Source: Klugiella xanthotipulae (GTDB taxonomy: Bacteria > Actinomycetota > Actinomycetes > Actinomycetales > Microbacteriaceae). From it: a stretch of DNA of 64,000 nucleotides. The translations under genes and the position numbers were made by a program. The DNA is taken from positions 682,001 through 746,000 of the forward strand of contig NZ_VFPN01000001.1 of NCBI RefSeq assembly GCF_006716695.1, written 5' to 3'. This document shows, piece after piece, positions 41,674 through 51,079 of this stretch; position 1 is the first letter of the stretch; every line of letters begins with the position of its first letter. The notes under the pieces are model-generated. The model had not been told where the DNA came from. It ran no database searches and was given only the letters and a program-made list of their open reading frames with translations.

Positions 41674-43203
41674 TTACTTCACGAGCGGGAAAAGAATCGT
41701 CTCGCGGATGCCGAGGCCGGTGAGTGCCATCAACAGACGGTCCACCCCCATCCCCATACCGCCGCTTGGTGGCATCCCGTGTTCGAGGGCGCGGAGGAAC
41801 TCCTCATCGAGACTCATCGCCTCCAGATCACCCGCCGCAGCCTGGCGGGCCTGGGCAATGAACCGCTCACGCTGCACGACGGGATCGACCAGCTCGGAGT
41901 ATCCCGTGGCCAGCTCGAAACCGCGGATGTAGAGATCCCACTTCTCGACGACGCCCTCAATACTGCGGTGGGCGCGGGTGAGCGGGCTCGTCTCTACCGG
42001 AAAATCGAGCACAAAGGTGGGGGCGGTGAGGTCGCCCTTCACGCAGTGCTCCCACAACTCCTCCACCAGCTTGCCGTGGTTGGGCAGAGCTACCTCCACA
42101 CCCAGCCTGTCGGCGAGAGCCAGCAGCTCACCCACCGAGGTCTGCGGGGTGATGACAACCCCGGCGGCCTCGGACAGGCTCTCGTACATGCTGATCCGGT
42201 CCCACGTGCCGCCCAGATCGTATTCGGTGCCATCGGCCCAGGTCACAACGTGGGAGCCGGAGACGGCGAGCGCGGCGTTCTGAATCAATTCCTGGGTGAG
42301 GTCGGCGATGCTGGTGTAGTCGCCGTAGGCCTCGTAGGCCTCCAGCATCGCAAACTCGGGGCTGTGCGTGGAGTCGGCACCCTCGTTGCGGAAGTTACGG
42401 TTGATCTCAAACACGCGGTCAATGCCGCCGACCACGGCACGTTTGAGGAAGAGCTCGGGCGCAATGCGCAGATAAAGCTCGGTGTCGAACGCGTTGGAGT
42501 GGGTGCTAAACGGGCGGGCGGAGGCCCCGCCGTGCAGCGTCTGGAGCATGGGGGTCTCCACCTCGACAAAGCTGTGCTGCGCAAACGTGGTGCGCAGACT
42601 CGTCATGGTGGTCGAGCGGGCGAGCACCGTCTGGCGGGCCTGCTCCCGCACGATCAGATCGAGGTAACGCTGGCGTACGCGCGTCTCCTCGTTCAACTCG
42701 TTGTGCAGGGTGGGTAGGGGGAGCAGAGCCTTGGCCGCGATGGCCCAGTCGGTCACCATCACCGAGAGCTCGCCGCGGCGGCTCGAAATCACCTCACCGG
42801 ACACAAAAACGTGGTCACCCAGATCAACCAATTCTTTCCAGCGCTGCAGGCTCTCCGCCCCCACCTCGGCGAGGCTCACCATCGCCTGAATACGTGAGCC
42901 ATCACCCGATTGCAGGCTCGCAAAACACAGCTTGCCGGTGTTGCGGGCAAAGACCACGCGTCCGGCGAGTGCGACGGTGTCTCCCGTTGCGGTATCCGTT
43001 TCGAGGGTGGCGTAGGCCGCACGCACCTCGGGGATGGTGTGGGTGATCGGAACGCTGACCGGGTAGGCACCACCGCCGGCATCCGCCGCTTCGTTGATAA
43101 GGCGCTCTCGCTTGGCGAGGCGGACCGCTTTCTGCTCGGAAATGTCGTCGGCGGTGGGTTCTGCGGCGGCGGAATCTGCGGCTGAAGTGGTCGTGTCGCT
43201 CAT
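41674..43203 (-). CDS. lysS: lysyl-tRNA synthetase, class II
   Basis: A 509-residue class II synthetase that charges tRNA-Lys. An N-terminal OB-fold anticodon-binding domain ([22 protein letters not shown]) is followed by the catalytic domain. Motif 2 is seen in [32 protein letters not shown]. Motif 3 is seen in [21 protein letters not shown]. An N-terminal extension of about 40 residues is acidic and alanine-rich. It lies first in a row of three minus-strand genes. The 128-bp gap upstream separates it from the ABC/LLM operon. Confidence 0.96.
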   Translation of the reverse strand: MSDTTTSAADSAAAEPTADDISEQKAVRLAKRERLINEAADAGGGAYPVSVPITHTIPEVRAAYATLETDTATGDTVALAGRVVFARNTGKLCFASLQSGDGSRIQAMVSLAEVGAESLQRWKELVDLGDHVFVSGEVISSRRGELSVMVTDWAIAAKALLPLPTLHNELNEETRVRQRYLDLIVREQARQTVLARSTTMTSLRTTFAQHSFVEVETPMLQTLHGGASARPFSTHSNAFDTELYLRIAPELFLKRAVVGGIDRVFEINRNFRNEGADSTHSPEFAMLEAYEAYGDYTSIADLTQELIQNAALAVSGSHVVTWADGTEYDLGGTWDRISMYESLSEAAGVVITPQTSVGELLALADRLGVEVALPNHGKLVEELWEHCVKGDLTAPTFVLDFPVETSPLTRAHRSIEGVVEKWDLYIRGFELATGYSELVDPVVQRERFIAQARQAAAGDLEAMSLDEEFLRALEHGMPPSGGMGMGVDRLLMALTGLGIRETILFPLVK

Positions 43204-43331
43204 ACGGGGTGCGTGCTCCTGGGTTGATGTACGGGGGACAGTCTACCGAGGTATCCGCGGGAACGGACGGGTGCGGTGGGGGTGCCGCCCGCTGCCCGCC
43301 CCGCAGTGGGTGGCGGTCGAGCGCCGGGTCG

Positions 43332-43940
43332 CTACCCCTCGGCCGGGTTCTCCGGCTCGCCGAGGGAGAGCATCAGACGGTTGGCCCAGTTGAAGAATGA
43401 GGAGCCGTTAATCACGTCAATGATTTCGCTGTCCTCCAGACCGGCCGCGCGCAGCCGGTGGATGTGCTCGGCCGAGAAGCGCACGGGGGTCGCGGCGAGC
43501 GCGACCGAGGCGGCAACGATGGCGCTCCAGCGCTCGTCGAGCGGGGCGGTGACTCCCTCGTCGAGGAGGAGCTGCACATCATCCGTTCGTTTGGCATAGT
43601 GACCCGCGAACCGGGCGTGCACCGAGGCGCAGAACACACAGCCGTTCTCGCGCGAGGTGGCCGTGGCGGCCAGCTCGCGCTCGGCGCGGGGCAGGCCACC
43701 CGTGGTGTTGTAGAAGATGTCTTTATCCGTCGTGGTGCGGGCGGCCAGAATCTCGGGGTCGCGGGCCAGCAGAGCGAAGTACGGGGAGGCGGCCCGCGAC
43801 CTGTCCACGACGCCCGCCCAGTGGCGGTCGGTAAACTCCTCGACGGGCAGCGGCGTGAGCCACGGCACCCAGCCGATCTGGGCCGCGGTGAAGCGCTCGG
43901 GACGGTCAAGGTGGGGATAGGTGGTGACGGTGTCGGTCAC
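43332..43940 (-). CDS. alkylhydroperoxidase-like CMD protein with CXXC motif
   Basis: A 202-residue carboxymuconolactone decarboxylase (AhpD-like) protein. The redox site ENGCVFCASVH is intact (Cys101, Cys104, His108), so thiol-based peroxide reduction or a related redox step is plausible. It is the last gene of a seven-gene operon. Its GTG start at 43940 overlaps the stop of the previous CMD gene by 4 bases, and the longer open frame to 44069 is rejected because it runs into that gene. I recall similar proteins grouped as the Avi_7169-type family, found with the same partners; this should be verified. Confidence 0.8.
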   Translation of the reverse strand: MTDTVTTYPHLDRPERFTAAQIGWVPWLTPLPVEEFTDRHWAGVVDRSRAASPYFALLARDPEILAARTTTDKDIFYNTTGGLPRAERELAATATSRENGCVFCASVHARFAGHYAKRTDDVQLLLDEGVTAPLDERWSAIVAASVALAATPVRFSAEHIHRLRAAGLEDSEIIDVINGSSFFNWANRLMLSLGEPENPAEG

Positions 43941-44563
43941 GATGAGGCCTCCGTGGGGTGGGTGAGGGGGAGCGTCTCCGCCAGGGTCAGCAGACCGGAT
44001 ACAACGCGGATCTGGAAGGTGAGGAACGCGATCAACTGGGACAGCGTGACGATACCGTCGGTATCCCACCCGGCGGCGATGAGCGCCTCAAGCGCCTCGG
44101 GCCGTGAGTCTCGGGGGTGGAAGACCAGGCGGTGGGCGTGGTCGAGAGCGGCGGCGAGGCGGGTTCCCAGCGCATCCCGACCGGCGGTGCCCACCTGGAA
44201 GGTGAGCCCCTCTTGGTTCTCGGCCTGGAGGCCAGCCTCTCGGTAGCTGCCGTAGGGCCCCTCGGCCTGGCCCGCGTCTGCCGCAGACCGGACGGCGCTG
44301 AGGAGCGCGGGGTGATCACCCAGGCCAGCCGCATAGAACTCCGTTAGCCGTACGTCTTTGTGCAGCGCCGCGACAAACACCGCGATGGCGTAGCGCTCGG
44401 CGAGACCGATATGGCTCTCATCAACGGGCTGGAAAAGCGCCTCGAAACTGCGCTGAGTATGTTCACGGGTGGCGGGGCGGAGCGAGCGGAGCGTGTCGAG
44501 CGTGTCATCCGGACGGGTGCCGAGTAGCACGTCAATCACATCGGGTGGGATACGTATGGTCAC
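43937..44563 (-). CDS. CMD-like partner protein lacking cysteines
   Basis: A 208-residue, mostly helical protein of the CMD/AhpD-like type. It contains no cysteine at all, so it cannot use the CXXC chemistry of its neighbour. It may be a structural or substrate-binding partner. The arrangement of two CMD-type proteins in tandem with an LLM monooxygenase matches a family I recall as Avi_7170-type. The gene overlaps the next one by 4 bases (GTGA) and follows the LLM gene after 43 bases. Confidence 0.7.
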   Translation of the reverse strand: MTIRIPPDVIDVLLGTRPDDTLDTLRSLRPATREHTQRSFEALFQPVDESHIGLAERYAIAVFVAALHKDVRLTEFYAAGLGDHPALLSAVRSAADAGQAEGPYGSYREAGLQAENQEGLTFQVGTAGRDALGTRLAAALDHAHRLVFHPRDSRPEALEALIAAGWDTDGIVTLSQLIAFLTFQIRVVSGLLTLAETLPLTHPTEASS

Positions 44564-44606
44564 ACTGTTCTCCTGGGGGTCGGGGCGATGGTGGTCTGTG
44601 GCCGCG

Positions 44607-45632
44607 CTACACGGTCGCGGCGGCGGTCAACGCGGGCGAGCGCCAGCCCAGCGCCGGGGCCACCTCGCTAGCCGTGAGCTCAATCGAGCGCAGAATAAGC
44701 TCATGCGGCGGGTCAATGGAGTGCACCTGGAAGGCGAGATCGGTTACCCGGGCGAGCGCGGTGTCCCGACTGATCTGCTCAAGCACCTCCTCCGGGGTGC
44801 CCACGTAGGCATCAAACGCGGCAATCAGATCGTCCACGTCATCGCTCTCGAGGCGCAGGCCGAACGTGGTGAAGTTCTTCCGGGCTGCACGCAACCCCGC
44901 CTCGGCGCACGCACGGGCCTCCTCACGGGAGTCCGCCACGAAGAGGGTGCGCGAGCCCATAATGCGGGGGGTAGCTCCGGCCGGGAGGGCATCAAGGTAG
45001 CCGTCGATGATGGGGTTTTGCAGGTCGCTGAGCGAAGCGTCCGGATTCTCGGCCGTGCGCGGCTGCGTGCGCGAGAGCAGTAGACCATCACCGCGACTCC
45101 CCGCGCGGGTACCGCCTGCCGTGCTGAAGGTGGAGTGCCAGATGCGGTCACGTAGCTGCGGAGCCGCCGGATAGAGGCGGTTATCGGTGCCGTTGATGCC
45201 GGTGCCGGACCAGGCATCCAGGAGGGTCTGAAAGCACTCGCCAAAGATCGAACTGCGCTCGGCCGAATCGTGACCGAACGCCGTGAAGGATGACGGGGTG
45301 CCGCCCGTACCCACCCCCAGTTCGAGACGGCCGCCCGAGAGGAGATCGAGCACGGCGGCATCCTCGGCGACCCGGATGGCGTTTTCGAGCGGGAGCGTAA
45401 TCACACCCGTGCCCAGACGGATCGTGGAGGTATGCGCAGCCACATGCGAGAGAAAGACAAAGGGCGAGGGCAGCCCGCCCTCCGCCTCGTGAAAGTGGTG
45501 CTGGGCGACCCAGGCGGTATCGAAGCCGACGCGCTCCGCCTGGCGAATCTGCTCGGTGGCGAGGCGGTACCGCTCACCGGCGGGGACGTTATCGAGGAGG
45601 CGGCTAAAGTATCCGAGGCGGGGAGAGGTCAT
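44607..45632 (-). CDS. luciferase-like FMN-dependent monooxygenase
   Basis: A 341-residue LLM-type TIM barrel flavin enzyme. Typical features are RLGYFSRLLDNVPAGERYRLATEQIRQAERVGFDTAWVAQHHF near the N-terminus and TIRLGTGVITLPLENAIRVAEDAAVLDLLSGGRLELGVGTGGTP. It likely takes reduced FMN and oxygen; the substrate is unknown and may be what the adjacent importer brings in. It is encoded 11 bases downstream of the ATPase gene. I recall a matching group named after KPN_01858 that sits in the same kind of locus. Confidence 0.82.
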   Translation of the reverse strand: MTSPRLGYFSRLLDNVPAGERYRLATEQIRQAERVGFDTAWVAQHHFHEAEGGLPSPFVFLSHVAAHTSTIRLGTGVITLPLENAIRVAEDAAVLDLLSGGRLELGVGTGGTPSSFTAFGHDSAERSSIFGECFQTLLDAWSGTGINGTDNRLYPAAPQLRDRIWHSTFSTAGGTRAGSRGDGLLLSRTQPRTAENPDASLSDLQNPIIDGYLDALPAGATPRIMGSRTLFVADSREEARACAEAGLRAARKNFTTFGLRLESDDVDDLIAAFDAYVGTPEEVLEQISRDTALARVTDLAFQVHSIDPPHELILRSIELTASEVAPALGWRSPALTAAATV

Positions 45633-45643
45633 TATTCACTTTC

Positions 45644-47398
45644 TCATGGGGTGTGCGGGGATGTGGGAGTGGCGGTCACGGGTGCCGTCACGGGGGTGCG
45701 GCCGGGAATCGCGTCGAGCAGGGTGCGGGTGTACTCCTCACGCGGGGAACCAAAAACATCGGCGGTACGGCCGCTCTCAATCACCCGCCCCCTGTTCATG
45801 ACCGAGACGGTGTGCGAGAGGTGCCGCACCACCGCGAGATCGTGCGAAATAAAGAGGTAGGTGAGACCCAACTCGTCTTGGAGTCGTTCGAGTAGGTCGA
45901 GGATCTGTGCCTGCACCGTCACATCGAGCGCCGACACGGCCTCGTCAAGCACCACCACCTCGGGCCGGAGGATGAGCGCGCGGGCAATCGCCACCCGCTG
46001 ACGCTGACCGCCCGAGAGTTCGCGTGGCCGACGACCGGCAAGCACCCGCGGCAGCGCCACGTGGTCGAGGGAATCCGCGACGGCCGCGGCCCGCTCGGCC
46101 GCGGTTGTACGGCCATAGTTACGCAGCGGCTCGCCAATGATCTGGGCAATGCTCTGGCGCGGATCCAGAGAGCTGAAGGGGTTCTGATAAACCAGCTGGA
46201 CCGTCTTGCGGAAGCGGCGTGCTGCCTCCCCCGTTAGCGCGGCAAGATCCTGGCCAGCCACCTCGATCATGCCCGTGGTGGGGCGCACGAGCCCGACGAC
46301 CGCGCGAGCCGTCGTGGTTTTGCCCGAGCCAGACTCTCCCACAAGCGCGTGGGTGGTGCCGCGGGGCACGGTGAAGCTCACCTCGTCAACGGCCCGGAAG
46401 GGCTCCGCCCGTCGCCCCCGAGCAAACTCCTGGACCAGATGGGTCACCCGAATACCGGGCACCTCCTCGGGTACGCTCTCCGTCTCACCCGCTCCGGGCA
46501 GGTCGCGCGAAAGGGTGCCGGGCAACGAGCGCGGTGTACGGTACCCGGCCGCAAACGAGGGAGCGTCACGCAGGAGGGTGCGGGTGTAGTCCGCCCGGGG
46601 GCTGCCGAGGACGCGCTCGGTGCGACCCGACTCCTGCACCCGGCCATCCTTCATCACCACGACGCGGGTGGCCCGGTCGGCGGCCACCGCAAGATCATGG
46701 GTGACGAGGAGGAGGGCCGTGCCGCTCTCAGCCCGTAGATCGTCGAGCAGATCCAAAATGCGCTTCTGCACCGTCACATCGAGGGCGCTTGTGGCCTCGT
46801 CGGCGATGATGAGGTCGGGCTGCAACGCAATCGCGCTCGCAATGAGCACGCGCTGCTTCATCCCACCGGATAGCTCGTGCGGATACTGTCGGGCCCGCAC
46901 CTCCGGCTCGGGGATGCCCACCCGGGTGAGCAACTCGATCACGCGCGCCCGCGTGGCCCGCTTATCGCCCCAACGATGGATGCGCAGCACCTCGGAGAGG
47001 CTCGCCCCGATGGTTTTCACGGGGTTGAGAGAGTTGTTCGGGTCCTGCGGGATGAGGCCGATGCGCTGACCGCGCACCGACTCGAACTGTTTCGGGGACC
47101 AACCGGCGATATCCGTGCCGTCAAGACGGATCGAGCCGCCGTCGATCTGGCCGTTCTCGGCGAGCAGACCGATCACCGCCTGGGCCGTTGTGGTCTTACC
47201 GGAGCCCGACTCGCCCACAACGGCAAGTACCTCACCGGGCCGAATGCTGAGCGAGACCTCGTGCACCATACGCACCCGCTCCCCGCGCGAGGAGTACGAG
47301 ACGGAGAGATTGCTGATGTCGAGGAGCGGAGCGGCACCCGCCGAGGACGCCGCGGCGGCGAGATCCTGGGGCAGTATTTTCTGGGGCAGAGTAGTCAT
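45644..47398 (-). CDS. ABC transporter ATP-binding protein with two fused ATPase domains
   Basis: A 584-residue double ATPase of the oligopeptide/nickel importer type. Domain 1 carries GESGSGKTTTAQAV and signature LSGGMKQRVLIA. Domain 2 carries GESGSGKTTTARAV and signature LSGGQRQRVAIA. Both have Walker B aspartate-glutamate (IIADEATSALD, VVLDEAVSALD), so both sites look active. I chose ATG 47398 near the first domain; an extension upstream runs through the permease gene. It is encoded 5 bases after the permease stop and should energise uptake with the two permeases. Confidence 0.9.
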   Translation of the reverse strand: MTTLPQKILPQDLAAAASSAGAAPLLDISNLSVSYSSRGERVRMVHEVSLSIRPGEVLAVVGESGSGKTTTAQAVIGLLAENGQIDGGSIRLDGTDIAGWSPKQFESVRGQRIGLIPQDPNNSLNPVKTIGASLSEVLRIHRWGDKRATRARVIELLTRVGIPEPEVRARQYPHELSGGMKQRVLIASAIALQPDLIIADEATSALDVTVQKRILDLLDDLRAESGTALLLVTHDLAVAADRATRVVVMKDGRVQESGRTERVLGSPRADYTRTLLRDAPSFAAGYRTPRSLPGTLSRDLPGAGETESVPEEVPGIRVTHLVQEFARGRRAEPFRAVDEVSFTVPRGTTHALVGESGSGKTTTARAVVGLVRPTTGMIEVAGQDLAALTGEAARRFRKTVQLVYQNPFSSLDPRQSIAQIIGEPLRNYGRTTAAERAAAVADSLDHVALPRVLAGRRPRELSGGQRQRVAIARALILRPEVVVLDEAVSALDVTVQAQILDLLERLQDELGLTYLFISHDLAVVRHLSHTVSVMNRGRVIESGRTADVFGSPREEYTRTLLDAIPGRTPVTAPVTATPTSPHTP

Positions 47399-47403
47399 GG
47401 CGG

Positions 47404-48252
47404 TTACCTCCGGCTCGCCAGCGCGGCGCTGAGCCGGTTCGCTGAGACAACCACCAGCACAACGACCAGACCGGGCAGGGTGGTGAGCCACCAGGAGGTG
47501 GCCACATAGTTGCGACCCTCGGCGATCATCAGACCCCACTCCGGCGTGGGCGGGGGTGCCCCGTAGCCCAGAAATCCCAGGGTCGAGATGGCCAGGATAG
47601 CCGTGCCAAAGTGCAGGGCCGCGTAGGCGATCACCGGGGTGAGCGAGTTGGGCAGCACATGCCGCACAAGCACGGCCAGGTAGCGGCCCCCGCTGCCGAA
47701 CGCCGCCTCAACGTAGTCGCTGTGCCGCACCCGCACCACCTCCGAGCGCACGAGCCGTGCGAACGCCGCGACGCTCGTGATTCCCACGGCAAACGCCGCA
47801 TTGGTCGTCCCAAACCCCAGCAGGATGATGATACTGAGAGCCAGTAGCAGAGCCGGGATGGCAAGCAAAACGTCAACGAGCCGCATCAGGATGTCGTCAG
47901 CAACACCACCAATCGACCCGGCCAGCACGCCGATCAGGGTACCCAACACGAGACCCACCGTGACGGCAATAATAGCCCCGGATAGCGAGTGGATAGCGCC
48001 GTAGACGGTGCGCGAAAACATATCGCGGCCGGTCGCATCCGTGCCGAAGAGGTGGCGGAAGCTGGGGGCCTGCAACGCCGCCGCCGCATCGCCCTGCACC
48101 GGGTCAACCGGGGTGAAGAATCCGGGGGCCACCGCCCAGGCGAGCACCACCACCAGCACCAGAATGGCGAGCACGAGTGTGGGCTGCACCCGCCGCAGCC
48201 GAGCACCCGCGGTGGCCGCGGCATCCGTCCGTTCGATCAGGGGGGAGGTCAT
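47404..48252 (-). CDS. ABC transporter permease (DppC/OppC type)
   Basis: A 282-residue inner membrane permease with about six membrane segments. The first is VLAILVLVVVLAWAVAPGFF, followed by the FGTDATGRDMFSRTVYGA motif common to OppC/DppC permeases. The EAA-like loop that docks to the ATPase is SDYVEAAFGSGGRYLAVLVRHVLPN. It overlaps the other permease gene by 4 bases (ATGA). Confidence 0.9.
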   Translation of the reverse strand: MTSPLIERTDAAATAGARLRRVQPTLVLAILVLVVVLAWAVAPGFFTPVDPVQGDAAAALQAPSFRHLFGTDATGRDMFSRTVYGAIHSLSGAIIAVTVGLVLGTLIGVLAGSIGGVADDILMRLVDVLLAIPALLLALSIIILLGFGTTNAAFAVGITSVAAFARLVRSEVVRVRHSDYVEAAFGSGGRYLAVLVRHVLPNSLTPVIAYAALHFGTAILAISTLGFLGYGAPPPTPEWGLMIAEGRNYVATSWWLTTLPGLVVVLVVVSANRLSAALASRR

Positions 48253-49190
48253 GCGGGGGCACCGGCCTTTCGCGTGAGCCGAGGGTCGAGCACGGGGTAC
48301 AACAGGTCAACCACGAGATTGACCACCACAAAAACCACCGCAGAGACAAGAACCACGGTCTGAAGCACGGGGGTGTCCTGGTGGGCAACCGCCTGCTCGG
48401 TGAGTCGGCCGAGACCGGCCCGACCGAACACGGTCTCGGTCACAACCGCCCCGGCGATAAGTTCGCCACAGAGGATGCCCGCGATCGTGAGCGTGGGCAG
48501 CAGCGCGTTGGTCGCCACGTTGCGGGTGAGTACCCAGGTGCGCGAGGCCCCCTTGGCCCGCACCACCGCCACAAACGGTTGCAGCAGGGTGTCGTCAACA
48601 CTGCGGGTGAGAATCTGCGCGAGCGGAGCCGAGATCGGAATCGCAAGTGTGAGCACGGGCAGGATCAGCTCCTGGGCGGGCGACGGGTTAATCACCGGGA
48701 TCAGCCCCAGCTGAAAAGAGAACACCTGAATAAGCACAATTCCCAGCCAGAACACCGGCACCGACACAAAAAGAGACGGCAGCGAACGCAGCACGCCACG
48801 CACCCACGCCAACCGGGGAAACGTCGAAAGGAACGCGATGCTCACGGCCAGGAAAACGGCCGCGAGAAACCCGAAGGCCGCGAGTCGCAGCGTATCGGGG
48901 AGCACCTCGGCGACGAGGTCGCGCACGGCCGTCCCGCTCTGCACCGAGTAGCCGAAGTCGCCGCTGAGGAACCCGGTGAGGGCGTGCCAGAACTGCACCG
49001 GGAGCGGGATATCCGCCCCGTAGCTCTCGCGGATGGCCGCAATCTGGTCGGGTGACAGGCCCAGCTCCGGATTCTCAAACTTGATCAACAGCGCATCCCC
49101 CGGTAACGCCTGCAACAGCAGGAACGATCCCGTGAAGGCCGCAAGCAGCACGATCACTGCCTGGCCCAGTCGGCGGAGAATGTAGCTCAC
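48249..49190 (-). CDS. ABC transporter permease (DppB/OppB type)
   Basis: A 313-residue inner membrane permease that begins YILRRLGQAVIVLLAAFTGS, the standard OppB/DppB start. The docking loop is FVAVVRAKGASRTWVLTRNVATN and the last loop contains VVTETVFGRAGLGRL, both conserved in the family. It lies 7 bases after the binding-protein stop and pairs with the next permease. Confidence 0.9.
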   Translation of the reverse strand: MSYILRRLGQAVIVLLAAFTGSFLLLQALPGDALLIKFENPELGLSPDQIAAIRESYGADIPLPVQFWHALTGFLSGDFGYSVQSGTAVRDLVAEVLPDTLRLAAFGFLAAVFLAVSIAFLSTFPRLAWVRGVLRSLPSLFVSVPVFWLGIVLIQVFSFQLGLIPVINPSPAQELILPVLTLAIPISAPLAQILTRSVDDTLLQPFVAVVRAKGASRTWVLTRNVATNALLPTLTIAGILCGELIAGAVVTETVFGRAGLGRLTEQAVAHQDTPVLQTVVLVSAVVFVVVNLVVDLLYPVLDPRLTRKAGAPA

Positions 49191-49197
49191 GATCAGC

Positions 49198-50859
49198 CTA
49201 TTTATTCAGCCACACGTTGTAGAACGAGGGGCGGGCAACCGACTCGAACCCGAAGCCCTGCACATAGCCAGCGGCGCTGTACACCTGCGGCTCCTCAAAC
49301 AGTGGAATCACGTAGGCCTGTGCGGCCAGGTAGTCCTGGACCTCCTTATCGGCGGCGGCGCGCTCCGCCGGTGTCACCTTGCTCGCGACGGCCTCCAGCA
49401 GGGTCTCCAGCTTCGGGTCGCCGATGCTGTTGTCCTGAGGATTGCGGTTGAGCAGCACGTTGCGGTTGGTCGAGTAGTACTGGCTCTTGATCACGTCATA
49501 GTCGGCCCGGCCCACGATGGAGTGGTAAATCTGCACCCGGTCGGCATCCTGGATAGCCTCGGCATAGGTACCGGCATCCGCCTTCAAAATCTGGAGGTCA
49601 ACACCGATCTTCGCAAGTTGCTGGCTGATCAGGGTGAGCGCCTCGAATGAGCGCGGTTGTGGGGCAGCTTCGTTGACCACGAGCGTGAGCTTCTGGCCGT
49701 TCTTGGTGCGGATGCCGTCGCCCGTGCGCGTCCAGCCCGCCTCGTCGAGCAGCTTCTCGGCCTTCGCGGTGTCGTAGACGAGAGTCGCCGACTCGTCCAC
49801 ATAGCCCAGCGCCGTCTTACTCAGGGTTGAGGTGGCGAGCGGGTAGTTGGCCGTGTAGATCGTGTCAATCACCTCCTGGCGGTTGATCCCGGCCAGGAGG
49901 GCCTGGCGCACCCGAATATCCGACAGGATGCCGTGACGGAAGCGCAGGTTAAGGGAGTTATTCACCCCGTTGGTCTGGGGGGCGTACACCTCAAACCCGG
50001 CGGCCTCGACCTGCTTCTCGTCCTGCGCCTCGACGGCGCGGATGAGGTCGGCCTGGCCCGAGAGCAGCGAACCGACGCGCACGCTATCTTCGGGGGTCAC
50101 AATGATCTGGATACCGTCGAGATAGGCGCGACCCTGGTGCTCCACCGAGGGCGGGCCCCAGGCGTAATCCTCCCGCGCGGCGAGCGTCAACTCGGTGCCG
50201 ATCTTCTCCCCCGTAATCGTGAACGGACCCGAGCCGATGATGTCTTCGCCATTGCCCGCGCCAAACCCTTCCAGGGTGAGATCGAGGGTTTTCGGTGAGA
50301 GCAGACCCGAGGTGATGGTCGAGGTGGCCTGCACGAATCCGGGCGACGGCTTGCTGAAGAAGAATTTCACGGTCGAGGCGTCAACAACCTCACTGTGGTC
50401 ATAGTTGTTGATGGCCTCGGAAACGGTCAGGGCACGATCCGCATCCCCCCGGCCATAAAGATCAAAGTTTTTGGCCACAGCGGCGGCATCCAGCGGGGTG
50501 CCATCCGAGAAAGTCACATCGCTGCGAAGTGTGAACGTGTACTCGGTCGCCGTCTCGTTTGTCTTCCACTCGGTCGCGATCCAGGGCTCCAACTCCAGGG
50601 TCTCTGGGTCCTGATAGACGAGCCGGTCCGCAATCTGGTTCATGATGCCGCCGTTGGGGTAGAAACCCGCGGCCGGCGGATACAGGTTGGTGTAGGTCTG
50701 CTGCTCCAGATACACCGCGGTGCCGCCCGTGATGGGCGCGCCCACCGCCGCCGGATCGGACCCAGCCGTGCGAGTGTCGGCGCAACCCGCCAACAGGATG
50801 GCCGCAGTGCTGAGAGCGAGTATCGCCGCGAATCGGGGGGATGGTATCCGGAGGGCCAC
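49198..50859 (-). CDS. ABC transporter substrate-binding lipoprotein (peptide-type, family 5)
   Basis: A 553-residue binding protein, first gene of the seven-gene operon. The signal ends in a lipobox (ILLAGCADT; cysteine near residue 26). The body is of the SBP_bac_5 type: YTFTLRSDVTFSDGTPLDAAAV near residue 130 and VRQALLAGINRQEVIDTIY near residue 315 are family signatures. Such proteins bind peptides, nickel complexes, opines or other amphiphilic solutes; the ligand here is unknown. It starts with GTG 50859 after AAAGGATCCCCC. I recall a matching group named after KPN_01854 that pairs with the LLM and CMD genes seen here. Confidence 0.85.
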   Translation of the reverse strand: MALRIPSPRFAAILALSTAAILLAGCADTRTAGSDPAAVGAPITGGTAVYLEQQTYTNLYPPAAGFYPNGGIMNQIADRLVYQDPETLELEPWIATEWKTNETATEYTFTLRSDVTFSDGTPLDAAAVAKNFDLYGRGDADRALTVSEAINNYDHSEVVDASTVKFFFSKPSPGFVQATSTITSGLLSPKTLDLTLEGFGAGNGEDIIGSGPFTITGEKIGTELTLAAREDYAWGPPSVEHQGRAYLDGIQIIVTPEDSVRVGSLLSGQADLIRAVEAQDEKQVEAAGFEVYAPQTNGVNNSLNLRFRHGILSDIRVRQALLAGINRQEVIDTIYTANYPLATSTLSKTALGYVDESATLVYDTAKAEKLLDEAGWTRTGDGIRTKNGQKLTLVVNEAAPQPRSFEALTLISQQLAKIGVDLQILKADAGTYAEAIQDADRVQIYHSIVGRADYDVIKSQYYSTNRNVLLNRNPQDNSIGDPKLETLLEAVASKVTPAERAAADKEVQDYLAAQAYVIPLFEEPQVYSAAGYVQGFGFESVARPSFYNVWLNK

Positions 50860-50907
50860 GGGGGATCCTTTCCATTCGGATCAATCGGGGGATGGCAGGT
50901 GCTACCC

Positions 50908-50937
50908 AGGCTAGGGGCCACGCACCACACCACTCAA
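50908..50937 (-). promoter_or_regulatory. promoter of the ABC/LLM/CMD operon
   Basis: Minus strand TTGAGT (50932-50937) and TAGCCT (50908-50913) with an 18-base spacer form a sigma-A-type promoter 49-78 bases upstream of the GTG. It is bordered upstream by phased CGTCA repeats. Confidence 0.5.
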
Positions 50938-50945
50938 GGTCGGCA

Positions 50946-50993
50946 CGTCACACCCACACACACCGCGTCACACTCCGTCATCCAACGTCACAC
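50946..50993. repeat. four CGTCA repeats on a 10-bp register (possible activator site)
   Basis: CGTCA begins at 50946, 50966, 50976 and 50986, that is at exact multiples of 10 bp. Three of the four extend to CGTCACAC. They start 8 bases upstream of the -35 box of the operon promoter and lie on the same helical face, which is how activators that bind direct repeats are often placed. Confidence 0.6.
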
Positions 50994-51079
50994 GGGAATG
51001 CGGTAAGAACGATTCACCCGAGGACACAAAAATACCGCCGCGCCCACCCCGGCCGCGGCGGCACCCCACACACTGTGGA

